From Pachyseris speciosa (taxonomy: Eukaryota > Cnidaria > Anthozoa > Scleractinia > Pachyseridae), in contig JAEMWC010000218.1 in assembly GCA_016490735.1 (NCBI GenBank), positions 166,001-230,000 of the forward strand: a stretch of 64,000 nt of DNA, in the 5' to 3' direction. The notes beneath the pieces were generated by a model. It did not search any database and was not told where the DNA came from. It saw nothing but the letters and a program-made list of their open reading frames with translations. Both the position numbers and the translations under genes were made by a program. This document shows positions 13,001-21,539 of this stretch, piece after piece; position 1 is the stretch's first letter; the number at the start of each line of letters is the position of its first letter.

Positions 13001-13023
13001 AACGCTGTTGCAATGGACGCCAT
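1..13023 (-). CDS. Gene A: NLR-like receptor, DED-NB-ARC-TPR-acidic-ZU5-ZU5 part, 3' end outside window, frame disrupted
   Basis: Seven exons are visible on the minus strand: 13023-11347, 10319-9025, 8178-8124, 6923-6659, 6368-6022, 5414-5179 and 3596-3305. They match gene B exon for exon, so UPA and Death exons are expected left of base 1. The domains are a death-effector-like N terminus, NB-ARC with winged helix, TPRs, an acidic linker and two ZU5 domains. As written the copy is broken twice. One base is missing near 12967 (TTG against TTTG in gene B), which stops the frame after about 20 codons. Another is missing near 3339 in the last visible exon. Either it is a young pseudogene or these are consensus errors. 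By family it would be a cytosolic signalling ATPase linked to innate immunity or cell death; that role is inferred. Confidence 0.8.
379..872. mobile_element. Foldback (long inverted repeat) insertion in the Penelope relic
   Basis: Two arms of about 235 bases (379-613 and 639-872) are near-perfect reverse complements around a 25-base spacer. The right-hand duplicate has an uninterrupted empty site near 46795-46810. Comparison gives a 2-base AT target duplication (377-378 and 873-874). The outer ends read AGACC...GGTCT. The arms contain short reading frames but no domain I recognise. It is probably a non-autonomous foldback or MITE-type element. Confidence 0.75.
1069..1108 (+). ncRNA. Hammerhead-like motif (candidate)
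   Basis: CTGATGA at 1075-1081 is followed by a short stem (GATCG/CGATC around TTGAG) and GAAAC at 1098-1102. This resembles the hammerhead cores known from Penelope-like elements. One extra base sits between the core and stem II, and the motif is on the strand opposite to the adjacent reverse transcriptase. It may be a degenerate or unrelated copy. The duplicate is at 47004-47031. Confidence 0.3.
1109..2990. other. Intron 7 of gene A, no recognised gene
   Basis: AT-rich sequence without a convincing coding region. It holds short homopolymer and AAG-repeat runs (about 2547-2566) and a G-run near 2838-2848. It is matched almost base for base by 47035-48910 in the right-hand duplicate. Confidence 0.5.
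2992..3202. repeat. MITE family M2, copy 1
   Basis: This ~210-bp element has inverted ends resembling CTCCTAGTAATTACCGGG and the complement of CCGGGACTTTCGAGAAA-type ends. Its inner part shares the block ACCCTACTTTTCTTGAGATT with three other copies in the window (13404-13626, 48914-49122, 59398-59592). It looks like a non-autonomous DNA element. It lies in intron 7 close to exon 7. Confidence 0.55.
3305..3596 (-). CDS. Gene A exon 7: rest of second ZU5 (frameshifted)
   Basis: The exon begins after CTGCAG and ends at a GTATGT donor. It encodes VQEVPNEEF through the ITGDLEND region of ZU5-2. One base is absent near 3339 relative to gene B. The frame and exit phase are therefore lost before the last strand, and the RFSG end cannot be read. 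The next exon (UPA) should lie left of the window. Confidence 0.75.
3637..4207. repeat. Direct repeat pair (~88 bp each) around a foldback element
   Basis: 3637-3725 and 4121-4207 share nearly the same sequence (TGCTAGTTTCTTGTCTTAG through AATGATCGAGAACGACAA). Between them lie a foldback element (3734-3919) and about 200 bp of other DNA. The same arrangement is kept at 49562-50130, so it predates the large duplication. Confidence 0.6.
3734..3919. mobile_element. Foldback MITE M3, copy 1
   Basis: The terminal inverted repeats start ACAAATGGTAAACG and end CGTTTACCATTTGT. The arms extend about 75 bases each (GCACTATTGAGTTATGGATG against CATCCATAACTCAATAGTGC), giving a strong hairpin. It lies in intron 6 of gene A. 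Copy 2 is at 49651-49835. Confidence 0.7.
5179..5414 (-). CDS. Gene A exon 6: end of ZU5-1 and start of ZU5-2
   Basis: The 236-nt exon runs in phase 1 to 0, from acceptor TTTGCAG to donor AAG|GTAGTT. It codes the closing strands of the first ZU5 and then the second ZU5's opening (STGGTF, then SVSITVPKKAV). It is open here, whereas gene B has lost two bases in the matching exon. Confidence 0.75.
6022..6368 (-). CDS. Gene A exon 5: first ZU5 domain
   Basis: The exon starts after CTGCAG and ends at GTAAGAG, phase 2 to 1. It encodes a ZU5 fold: GTKLDLKLGAVHLTFPPDAV is the typical glycine, leucine and proline pattern, followed by a VIQI strand and a WEEI turn. The exon ends at FFSG. In PIDD the equivalent HFS tripeptide is the autocleavage site; here the His is Phe. 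This copy is fully open, unlike the gene B copy. Confidence 0.8.
6659..6923 (-). CDS. Gene A exon 4: acidic Asp/Glu-rich linker
   Basis: The 265-nt exon begins after acceptor AATTAG and ends at a strong GTGAGT donor, phase 1 to 2. It codes runs of Asp and Glu with a short Gln-rich patch. The Asp runs come from GAT/GAC repeats. Gene B's copy is 66 nt longer through repeat growth and keeps the frame. The stretch looks like a disordered negatively charged spacer between TPRs and ZU5 domains. Confidence 0.75.
7556..7780. repeat. Dispersed repeat R1, copy 1
   Basis: The block starts GCTAGCTGAC and runs through GAAAGCCTAAAGCGAACCACC. It recurs at 53537-53760 (segmental duplicate). It also recurs, more diverged and split by the BEL/Pao element, at 19548-19594 plus 26032-26195. 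That third copy reveals the BEL/Pao target. Confidence 0.6.
8124..8178 (-). CDS. Gene A exon 3: 55-nt linker exon
   Basis: This small exon encodes EPKKGTSSLPSFLRFGSA, entering in phase 0 and leaving in phase 1. That is exactly what is needed to join the TPR exon to the acidic exon. The acceptor is CTCTTAAG and the donor is CAG|GTATTG. The gene B copy (54158-54104) has the better acceptor TTATAG. There is no domain; it is probably a flexible linker. Confidence 0.65.
8261..8383 (-). CDS. Possible alternative last exon after TPR exon (gene A)
   Basis: A pyrimidine-rich acceptor (ACTTCACTTTCAG) precedes an open 40-codon stretch ending in TAG. It is in the phase (0) that exon 2 needs. It would give a short Cys-containing tail instead of the ZU5-UPA-Death part. 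Gene B has the same open stretch at 54242-54364, with no indel but several amino-acid changes. It could be chance. Confidence 0.2.
   Translation of the reverse strand: MYTVSCNGRISLSYECTASGIDMYKTALLTAFECCSYGRR
8810..8831. repeat. Poly-C tract
   Basis: A run of C bases with one interruption. The right-hand duplicate has a mixed CCT/CCC tract at 54795-54820. It is a length-variable simple repeat in intron 2 or 3. Confidence 0.7.
9025..10319 (-). CDS. Gene A exon 2: TPR array
   Basis: The exon encodes about 431 residues, starting after acceptor CTCGGTAG and ending at a GTATTG donor. The phase is 1 in and 0 out. It contains several TPR units of the kinesin-light-chain style, for example NAIGNCYNELGQPEEAIKFY and YDGQGDYRKAIECYEEAL. 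In NLRs such repeats serve as the sensing or regulatory C-terminal scaffold. The exon is fully open in both gene copies and is one of the best-preserved parts. Confidence 0.85.
10320..11346 (-). other. Intron 1 of gene A
   Basis: It is bounded by GTAAGA (11346) and the GGTAG acceptor (10320). No coding region or element is recognised; several short (AATCA)-type repeats lie near 10850-11000. The matching intron of gene B is 56312-57361. Confidence 0.6.
11347..13023 (-). CDS. Gene A exon 1: DED + NB-ARC + winged helix (frameshifted near start)
   Basis: The ATG at 13023-13021 has a good context (AAGATGG). The exon ends in phase 1 at a GTAAGA donor (11346-11341). Downstream of the frameshift it is open and shows P-loop GSSGVGKT, Walker B LLLLDNVD, a TSR sensor-like stretch, GKPLLL and the MHD-like IHPLM. 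One T missing near 12967 puts FDN-F-stop after SPR. The ATPase part therefore cannot be read from this ATG. Translation from a later internal ATG would lose the DED. Confidence 0.8.
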
Positions 13024-13403
13024 CTTCCCACGCTTTGCTGTTTACATGATGTCGTGACAAGCCGCCACAAGGCTTAAAATTTATGCGGAAGTTTGGATAA
13101 TATTGCCTGTCGCCAGACATAGTGACAACACGGAATAATATTGTTGAAACGCTAACCAAACTAACCCAAGCGATACAAATGTCCGTTTATTCAGTCCTTC
13201 GGTGTGTTTGAATTTTGGTAGATATGTAATGTAACTGCGCAGACCGAAGGAGCATTTACCAGAGTCGAATTGTTTTTAAAAATATCAGCTATTCATAATC
13301 ATGGTGATTTCTAAATTAAACCGTTGCTTTGCATTGACTGCATGCGCGCAAAGTCACACCTGCCTTCCTGTTTGTCTCACTTTATACTATCGCCACAGAC
13401 CTG
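13024..13403. other. Upstream flank of gene A
   Basis: This is probably the 5' untranslated and promoter area. No TATA box or other site can be assigned with confidence. It matches 59043-59397 with scattered differences. Confidence 0.35.
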
Positions 13404-13626
13404 GGGGCCGTTTCTCGAAGCTCCCGGTAATTACCAGGCCCATTAAGCTGTTTTGTTTTGGGAGTTTCAAAATTGAAAATTCTGCAGTAAAGTCAGTATC
13501 ACCTAAAGAAACAAAATAGACTTCAGCCGGGTTAGAGGTCAGAACACACCCTACTTTTCTTGAGATTTTGATTTCGAAATATAGTTTCGGGTCCGTTAAG
13601 TTACCGGGACTTTCGAGAAACAGACC
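13404..13626. mobile_element. MITE family M2, copy 2
   Basis: The ends read GGGCCGTTTCTCGAAGCTCC and the complement of GGACTTTCGAGAAACAGACC, forming ~25-bp imperfect terminal inverted repeats. The internal block matches the copy at 2992-3202. Its duplicate at 59398-59592 has an internal deletion. Confidence 0.7.
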
Positions 13627-14900
13627 TCTGGCGCGCTATTCGGTAACGTACACTTGCCGCTTATACATTGTGGGCGCCTGCTGGGGAGATCGAATCACCC
13701 CAGCGTTTTGGATTTGGTTCTGTTGAATCACTATGTAAAATTAAAAACGTACATTCTCTTAACCTTTTCTCGGAGTGGTTAATGAACGGCTGAATTTAGA
13801 GAAAAAAAAAGGATTTTCGGAAAAGTCGTCTTTCCGGCTACAATTTGCCGCCAAAAACAAAAGAACTGAGAAGGGAAAAGAGAAACAGAAACGCGAAAAT
13901 AAACAACTGGCCATCGATTGTATGATCGAAAGAGTCCGGGCTCAGGCGCCAGCTAGGCAGGCTAGATTACAGGTTGCTTTCAAGCATCTCAAAAGATTAC
14001 CCTGAGCCTAAAATTAAATAAAGCCGGGATTCTTTTCTGTTCTGATTAGATAGGCAACCAAATGGCAAACCCTTGGCCTAGTACATGATGCCAAGAAGTT
14101 ACACATAAAGTTTGTGGAGGGAGAGAAATCATAGGAAAGAAAAAATCTGCCCAAGGAAGGCGAAGAACAAATATAATGCACTAATGCCATTAAAGAAAAA
14201 AAATAAAATTCGGTCCTCGCAAGAACGGAAGGTAATGAAAAGGATTAACGCGGTATTTTATTTTATTTTATTTTATTTTATTACAGTTTTGTGCTCGATA
14301 AACCTATCGTTTCTGAGTTGTGGCGTTCTCATTGCTTTTGTTATTCTCTTAAGTCTTGTCTTCAGATTCTTGTGACAGTAATTTGGGGAGTTCGCACAAC
14401 CCATTGTAGCCGCGGAGTCATTAATATAACCTAATGGGCGATGTGGGTAAACTACAGCTCTCTCATGACTATTTCTTTACAACGCTAGTTCCCTAAAATC
14501 CATTATTTCAGTTTAAAACGACTGAACACAGAACATCGGTTGGGCTTACATGGCTTAACCTCGGTCAAACACAGCAAATAAAAAATGCATTAAAGGTATA
14601 ACACCTTTCAGTTTGAGAGTTAAAAGGTTGAGCTGCTAAATTGGTGTGTAGAGTTTACTAGATAATTTTACGATGTGCTTAAAAAGGTTTTAGGAATCCT
14701 TCGGTGAATCGTTTTTCCTTAAGTCACACTCGTTCAAACAGAAAACGGAGACATACAGCACCGACCAGTGTCCACATACTTCGCTTCCAAGTCTTAAAGC
14801 TTTTTTATTAAATGGTAAAATGATTCGGTTAACTCTCAGAGTCAAGAAAACATTACCATCCTTTACAAGTGACTGTGGTGAATTAAACAGTACATGTATA
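13627..14900. other. No recognised gene
   Basis: AT-rich sequence with a (TTTTA)n run at 14254-14281. Short lysine-rich reading frames near 13775-14005 look like chance. The right-hand duplicate carries a different ~205-bp repeat (60193-60398) where 14210-14410 lies here. Confidence 0.5.
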
Positions 14901-15747
14901 CACAGGGCACCCAGACAATCTGTTTGTGTAACTCTTTCTTATTTTATAGTAAATGTATGGGATTTACCGAGGCTGACTGTGCCTCTTATTAGGCCTCTTA
15001 TGAGGCGCAGTCGGTGGCGAAGTCAAAACCTGGCAAAATCGCTTAAATATCAGTACTGAGGCAAAAGGACGACAGTACACCACAGGTAAGGCAATTTAAC
15101 TTTTATTTAGCGTTGTTCGATACATATATTTATAGCGATTTGTCGAGCATGAATAATATGGTAAATCCCATACATTTACTATAAAACTAGTATGCCTATC
15201 AGCAGTGAATGCTGACGTGCAAGTATGGTGAAAGGTCGTGAAAGGGATAGATTGTGCAGCCTCCTTTCCAACAGTTGTAGCATGTTACGCAATGGTTTGA
15301 AATCTGTTTCCTTCTAGATATCACGAGGGCGCTGCTGCCCAGCAACTTTTAATTGCATGGGAAAGAGGTTGCCAGGGCTACAAATTTTTCTTTGATCAAG
15401 TTGCCAGTGCAAGGTCTAACTGCTCAAAAGTGGGTTCACTTGACTCTAAACAAAACCATTAATCCTGGTTTAATGTTAATCCTGCTTTGAGTAGCCGGAC
15501 CGAGAACTCGGTACAAGCAAAACACAGGTTAATTTTCAACAATATAATTTAGCACTGAACTAATTCTAGGTTTAGGCAGGAACGTATGACGAATCGACAA
15601 ATGTATCCGGGAGGTGTGATAGTTGCCAGTTTGTGTTCTGAAAAAGAAAGAAATTTGGCCAGAAATCCAACAAACTTGCATAAGCCGCCATTCATTTTTT
15701 TATGTCGCGATGTCTTGTAACAGTGCAGCTCAGAAATACAGTAAAAA

Positions 15748-15865
15748 CCCGCGTGTAAGAACCTAGAAAATTAAGAACCTCCTGGCAGAAATTTGCTACT
15801 TTAATACCCCAAAATATAAGAACCTGTTTAGCCAAACTCTAAAAAAGTAGGTTCTTACACGCGGG
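15748..15865. mobile_element. 118-bp MITE with 17-bp perfect TIRs
   Basis: CCCGCGTGTAAGAACCT at 15748-15764 is exactly inverted at 15849-15865. The inside is AT-rich with further AAGAACCT-like subrepeats. It abuts a long poly-G run. Confidence 0.8.
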
Positions 15866-15884
15866 GGGGGGGGGGGGGGGGGGG
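15866..15884. repeat. Poly-G tract
   Basis: An uninterrupted G run immediately follows the MITE terminus. Such runs are prone to length errors in assemblies. Confidence 0.9.
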
Positions 15885-15890
15885 CTAAAT

Positions 15891-16216
15891 AGGTACGTGC
15901 CGCGGAATAGGGTATGGTTTTCGAGGTTCTCGATCCTTCAATAGCGTATCATTTTTTACCATGTTGGCACAGTGTTCCCGGTGTGATCCTTAGAAAGGGT
16001 GCCACATAAGCGGAAAACAAATGATCTATTAAAGTTAAAGTATTAGCAAAGGTATTTTATAAAGATTGTGTTGACCCATTCAAGCTATTTTTAGTTTTTG
16101 TTTTCCCCTTGCATAAGGTGTCATTTTTCAGGTTTGGGCCTTAAATAGGGTATCAATTTTCGTTTGCTTCATCCTTAAATAGGGTCAGGGTTTACGACCC
16201 TTCGCGGCACACACCT
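15891..16216. mobile_element. MITE with AGGTACGTGCCGCG ends
   Basis: AGGTACGTGCCGCG (15891-15904) pairs with CGCGGCACACACCT (16203-16216), 12 of 14 bases. The interior contains repeated ATAGGGT motifs. It is non-coding and followed by a poly-C run at 16237-16252. Confidence 0.65.
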
Positions 16217-17702
16217 ATCCAAAATTTATGGGAGTACCCCCCCCCCCCCCCCGGTCTCTTTGTCATGCATTCCCATAAATTCTCTATATGAAGCGTTGTT
16301 GGTCAAACAAAGGACAATGAATCTGGGAATGAAAAAGCGCCAGGTTTCAAAGCGAAGTTTGCATATTGTTAAAACGTCAATGAAAGCTATCATATTTCGA
16401 GTTTTTCGATCACTTCGCAAATTCACCGACAAACTCCCGTTTATTAACACTTACTTGATCTTTAGCTCGCGTCGGCAAGTCGTTTGCGAAATATTTACTG
16501 TCTGAAGCGTTCCGCGATCCAGTTGAATTAGATACAAATCGCTCATTCAAACGGTAAAATACTCTTTCTTTAACCAAAGGAGTGTTTATCAAAGTTTCTG
16601 TGCCGCGCCGCTCACGTTTAGTTATTTTTTTCTTCAAGGAAGAGTGCTGTGTTTCGGCACGCGTCACGCGTCGGCAGGCAATGTCGACCTACCGAATGTT
16701 TACATTTGAAAGAAATTAGGAAGCGTGCATTTTACAGTATTTTGTAACTGCTGGATTTTCAAGAGTCATGAAAAAGAATCATGAAATTTGCTCGCTTAAA
16801 CTCGTTCGACCTAAAATAACCCGGGTAAGTAACAACGAGTAGAGCCGAGAATTTTTTCTTAACCGAGGTATTCTTCTCACAGTGGGGAGAAGGAGAAATC
16901 ATTGATCTCGGCAAAGATAAGACGCAAAAAAAATTGTTCGACAAACCCCACTTTTAAGCGTTTAAGATCCCAAGATTGCATCCAAGATAAATAAAAGTTA
17001 AACGTTGATAAAAGGATAGTTTAATTCATGTGGGAGGAAAACTGGCAATTGAGCATTCGGAAATAACCCATATAATTGAGCCTTGTCACGTTTGCGCCAA
17101 GATCATGTCAACTTAAATTTGCATAAGTTAACATGACGAATAAGCGTTGCAAAAAACGCCGGGGTGAATCCGAAATAAACGTATCATTAACGACAAATTT
17201 CCATAAATAAAGGATTCAATTGATACGATTGAAGGAAAGGATAAGTAATATAGTATATTTCATTTCTCCTGCTCGGCTGTGAAGTAGGCTCTAGACTGGA
17301 TGAAACCAACAACATTCAACGCGGTTTTGCAAATCAAAACTTGTCTGTGTTAATTTCTTTCGTATAAAAGAAATCAGTTTGTGAATTAAATTTACTTTTG
17401 ATAGGACATGAAATAAGCAATCTTCTGCAGAATTGCTATTCCAAGAGGCTAACGGAGTAGTGAGAAAATTCCGAACAGAAGTGTAAATATTCGAGCCCAG
17501 GAGAAAGCACATCAGAAGAAATACGGAGTGCAAGGCATTGTGGTTGAATTTGTGGGAACAGCGCAAGGCATTGTGGTAGAAAGTTTGAGGCTTGATTCGC
17601 TTGCCAATTATATCTGCTGACTTCGCTCAGTCGCTTCAGGCTCCTTCGCTGCGTCAGCAATAACAAAGGGTGACAGATTGTCTGGGTTCCCTGTGCATGT
17701 AC

Positions 17703-18685
17703 GCTGAATTGAAAACTGTGGTTACCAAGATTGACCAAGGAGACTGGGGACAAGAGAGTGCAGCGTTTTAACCAACAAAACATACACGCTAACACACCAC
17801 TGTGAACAGTCACTGTTTCTGTCTCTGTGATCTGGGATAACTGAGCAAAACACAAAACATGACAATAAGCTTGAAAGTAGCGGACAACCCTGCAGAAATG
17901 TAACAAGCCAACAGGGCTGTCACTAATTTATCATGTACACGGAGATGTGCAAAAAGTAGGCGGAAAATCCAGCTGTTGTCATATTATCAATATTCTGTTT
18001 TTCTATGAAAGTGGCCGGGGATCTTGTCCAGAATTATCAGAATTGCCCGGGGGAAATCCCCGGCCCCCAGCCCCCGGCCCTTAATGACAACCCTGGGGCA
18101 ATCCACGAAAAACGATAACTGTGACATTTTGCTTTCAACTAAGAGAGAAGCTGCCCCACTTTTTCTCTGCTGACCATAGGCCATTTACGCCACGGCTTTG
18201 GTCGCAGCAGTATATATATATATATACAATATATAAGGGCAACCTCCAATGCATAAATTCTTTATCTGGATAATTTTCGATATTCTTTAATCATTGAAGA
18301 CCACATGTACAGTAATCACTATAGTTGGAGAGTAAAGGCTCTTGGATATTAACCCCAACCACTAACTCTGTTTACTCATTTTTTGAAAGACCACAATGTA
18401 CAGTAATCACTATTGTTAAATATGGAATAGCTGTAGTCAGGAGATGACATCGTTAAAAATAGTTAATCTTTGTCACTGACTTGTATAACTCTGTTTATTG
18501 ATTTTCTTTTTCAAGTTTTTATTTCCTCACTTCTTGTTTTCCAGTCTTATTAATAATCCTTTCGTTGATTTTCAACCACAAAATAATTACACTGAGTTTT
18601 CAGCGCTAGTTATTAAACCAAAATAAAAGTAAAATTTAGAATTATATATATTATGGTTTCCTTGCCGGAGAGGAATATGCTTTAT
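17703..18685. other. No recognised gene
   Basis: The stretch holds a GC-rich patch near 18050-18090 and a (TA)n run at 18208-18224. Two near-identical ACATGTACAGTAATCACTAT-type blocks lie near 18301 and 18395. It matches 61205-62195 in the duplicate. Confidence 0.5.
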
Positions 18686-19287
18686 TAGTATATACTAAAA
18701 CAGTGGACAGCGTTGAAGGCGCGCTCTGGTTGGCTAGTCAAACTCCGAATATCCTTTGCTATTTACCTCCGAGCTACTCGCGAGTTTCGTGCTCCCTCGT
18801 GTGAACTTCGAAAAAAATGGCGTCCCACTTTGCATCCGTGACAAGCGAAGAAATCATCCAAATTAACTACGAAGTCCCTGAAAACACAAAGAAAGCGACT
18901 AACTTTGGTTTGTCCGTGTTTAAAGGTAATGGTTCATGTTTTTAACCCAGAATTTATCAATAAAAACCAACGAGAAAGGTTTTGTTTACAAATACAAATT
19001 AATCTTGCATAACCTCACTTGTTCACTTGAAAACCAAAGTTCAATGATATTTTTTACAGAATGGTTTCAAATACAGAGAGAGTTTGCAACTCCATTTGAA
19101 ATGTCACCACCAGAACTAAACAAAATTAATGTCTTCAGAAATTTTATCTGTCAGCAAGAAAACGGGCGGCTTGTTATTTCAATTCAGTCCTTAGCGCGCG
19201 GGAAAATATTTGCAATCGTTGCTGGAATATATGAATTAAAATCAGTTTTTTGTGGTGTATATTATCTCACTGTTTTAGTATATACTA
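18686..19287. mobile_element. TIR-bounded element carrying gene fragments (left copy)
   Basis: The perfect 20-bp terminal inverted repeats are TAGTATATACTAAAACAGTG at 18686-18705 and its complement at 19268-19287. The outer half of each end is itself palindromic. Between them lie two exon-like stretches of a KIAA1958-like gene in proper splice register. This resembles a Pack-type transposon that captured host exons. The duplicate is 62196-62805. Confidence 0.65.
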
Positions 19288-19319
19288 AAACATCTTCTCA
19301 CCTCAGTGTCGGTGGCTAG
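18817..19319 (+). pseudogene. KIAA1958-like (DUF3504/Crypton-derived type) N-terminal exon fragments
   Basis: Exon 1 (18817-18925) starts ATGGCGTCC and encodes SVTSEEIIQIN...PENTKKATNFGLSVFK, then a GTAATG donor. Exon 2 follows TTTTTACAG from 19060 and encodes EWFQIQREF...PPELNKINVFRNFICQQENG in the matching phase. This pattern resembles the N-terminal part of the KIAA1958-like proteins common in invertebrates, whose C-terminal part derives from a tyrosine recombinase. The recombinase is absent, and the frame runs into the right terminal repeat. Family assignment is from memory of the pattern. Confidence 0.5.
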
Positions 19320-19594
19320 CGGTGGATGTTTACCTCGTCGCTTCGCGGCTCGGTAAATATCCACCACTAGCCACCTCCACTTCGGTGAATAGTTGTTAAT
19401 TATCATGCCGTCACATGAGACCTGAGCCACGAACATGCAATCATCAAATAAATCATAATTAGTCACCACGAGAATCCGAAAAGATAAACAGATCACTGAA
19501 AAGAGAAACCACACAAACCACAGATACACCAAAGGTTGTTGAGTGTTGAAAACGCTAGCTGACTTCTTTGACTGCCAAAAACAGCAAATATGAC

Positions 19595-19914
19595 TGTTGC
19601 GATCCTTTCTGCATTTATGGAAATGATAAAAAAAAACTTTGAAAGAACTCAGTTGGCATTTACGACCTGGCGCGCGCGCAGTTACAGACTTTGTTTCATT
19701 TCTGTTGTTTCAATTTCAGGCGCGCGCGCTCATTGGTTAATTCAAATGATTTAAATTTTAATGGCGCAATTATGTTTTCTCGCGCGTACAAAATAAAGTG
19801 GATTTGGAATTTTTTCAGAGTCGAGTGGGTGTTGTATTTTTACTTCGGCATTTAAATGGGGTTTTCTAATCGATTTTACGGATTTTGAGAGCCGTCGGGA
19901 AAACCGTCAGAACA
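19595..19914 (+). repeat. BEL/Pao 5' LTR
   Basis: It begins TGTTGC and ends CAGAACA. It contains GCGCGCGC runs and a GTTTTCTAATCGATTTTACGG block shared with the 3' LTR. It is longer than the 3' copy because of two extra GC-rich segments. Confidence 0.88.
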
Positions 19915-19917
19915 TTT

Positions 19918-19934
19918 TGGTCCTTCGAGCCGGA
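19918..19934 (+). promoter_or_regulatory. Primer binding site, tRNA-Tyr type
   Basis: TGGTCCTTCGAGCCGGA starts three bases after the LTR. It is complementary to the conserved 3' end of metazoan tRNA-Tyr (ending TCCGGCTCGAAGGACCA). Confidence 0.75.
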
Positions 19935-20054
19935 TTGTAGAGGTTATTTCGGGTCAGTTTTGCAAGATTTTGGGTTTGGAGAGACGAGTCGGCCGCCGGC
20001 GCTACGAAGTGAAAAAAACGCGATTTCTGTTTTTCTGGATGGAATAAAGACGAA

Positions 20055-21530
20055 ATGGACAACAAAGACAATCGAGACGGACAAGAAACGTACAAGGACG
20101 AAATTGGTCAATTACATACGGTAGTTGGAGTGTTGAAACGAGAGAAAAAGAATGCTAAGTCGAATTTAACTCGGATGCTAAATCGGTTAGCTGTATTGGT
20201 ATCAGATGAGAAGTATGATAGATGCAAGATAGTGGAGGTAATAGAACGCTTAGAGAGGTTGAGAGATGAAGTGATGAGAATTTTGGAAAAATTAGAAACA
20301 GTTTATTCCAAGTTACAAGATGAGGAGAATGAAAGGAAGACGAGCAAGGAAATGGAAGAATTTAGCAAGCAAGTAGACCAAGAGCTTCGTGAAGCTCGCG
20401 TCATCATGCTAGCACAAGTAAATAGTAGTATAAGTAGAGAGCGAAATTGTCGTTCTGAAGATAAGGAGAAAGCTCAGCGTACGTGTGAATCATAGCACTT
20501 CGATGAAGACAAACGAGAGGACAACCGAGTCCCAAGAGAAGAAAGAAGACCCATATGCATCGACTTACCAGAACGTTCGCATTCACAGACACCGACAAGA
20601 CATACAAGTAATCCATAAGTAGGGAATTTGTTTAACTCAAGCAACGCGGTGAACGGCCAACTACAACGGAAGATCCTTTTATTTGGCGGAAACAAGCTAG
20701 AATTTCCCAGGTGGCATGCTGCATTTTCAAGCTGTGTAGATTAGTCTTCTCTTTCCGCGCAGTTTAAGATGTTGAGGTTAGAAGGATGTCTGACTGGTAA
20801 GGTGGCAGAGACGGTCAAGGGACTGGGCTACTCTGAAGCGACATACGAGACGGCAAACGCTAGGCTGCAAAGGAAGTACGGACGAAGTCGGCGTCAAGTG
20901 CAAGGGCTTTTGGAAGAGCTAAAGAAGATGAAGATACTTTAAGAGGATGACGCTAAAGCGATAGGAAAAATTTGTGGATGCATTGGAAAGAGCTGTTATT
21001 AATCTGAAAGAGAATGGCGTCAATCAGACTTACAAGGCGGAACTTTGTACACTATCATGCTCGAGAAAATACCAGAGAAATTGCTGGGTCAGTACTACAG
21101 ATGGATAAAGGAAAATCAGGAGCTTGAGTTGCTCAAGAAGCTGAAAGACTGGATTGCAGAAGAAGCGGAATATCGGGTGCAGGCTTCCGAGATACGAAAC
21201 GGAATCGGATCCGACGAAAAGGCGAGAGAAAAAACGATGCCCTGGAAGCGAAGCGAAAACAGCGCTAAATCATTTGTCTCAAATCGGGGCGGCGTGGAAC
21301 CGAAGGTTCAGAATTGCAAACTCTGTGGTCACAGTCATCCTATTTGGCACTGCGACGTGTTTAAAGGAAGACCAGTAGAGAGAAGATGGGAGACAGCCAA
21401 GCGCCTGGAGCTCTGATATAGATGTCTGGGTAATGATTATCTAAGAAAGTCGTGTCCAAATTACCGAGAATGCAAAATCGACGGGTGCATCGATACTCAT
21501 CACCGTTTACTCCACGCAGACAGCTACCCC
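20055..21530 (+). pseudogene. BEL/Pao gag
   Basis: The ATG at 20055 opens a charged coiled-coil stretch to 20495. This continues, across stops near 20495, 20742, 20941 and 21414, into a capsid-like DUF1759-type part (FGGNKLEFPRW, then YSEATYETANARL). Two zinc knuckles follow (CKLCGHSHPIWHC, then CLGNDYLRKSC and CIDTHHRLLH). The knuckle pattern is typical for BEL/Pao. The reading frame is broken by several stops and at least one deletion. Confidence 0.75.
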
Positions 21531-21539
21531 TCAAGAGGA

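Larger units (their letters stand above)
15187..17658. mobile_element. 2.47-kb insertion absent from the other duplicate
   Basis: It is absent from the right-hand copy, where TTTACTATAAA runs straight into ATAACAAAGGG near 61160. It holds two smaller MITEs (15748-15865 and 15891-16216), a poly-G tract and a poly-C tract. No transposase or other protein is recognised. Its ends, CTAGTATGCC and TGCGTCAGC, show no clear inverted repeat. Confidence 0.6.
14901..17702. mobile_element. TIR element M4, copy 1, split by a 2.5-kb insertion
   Basis: The left arm (14901-14976: CACAGGGCACCCAGACAATC through TATGGGATTTACC) is the reverse complement of 15157-15186 continued at 17659-17702. The intact right-hand copy (60881-61204) shows that the two right-arm halves are normally joined. 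The insertion therefore fell inside the right inverted repeat. An inner palindrome (GACTGTGCCTC) is also present. Confidence 0.65.

Noticed and set aside
16260..16667. Overlapping open frames on both strands near the poly-C run
   Set aside because: No homology pattern, no splice context, and only present in the left-only insertion.
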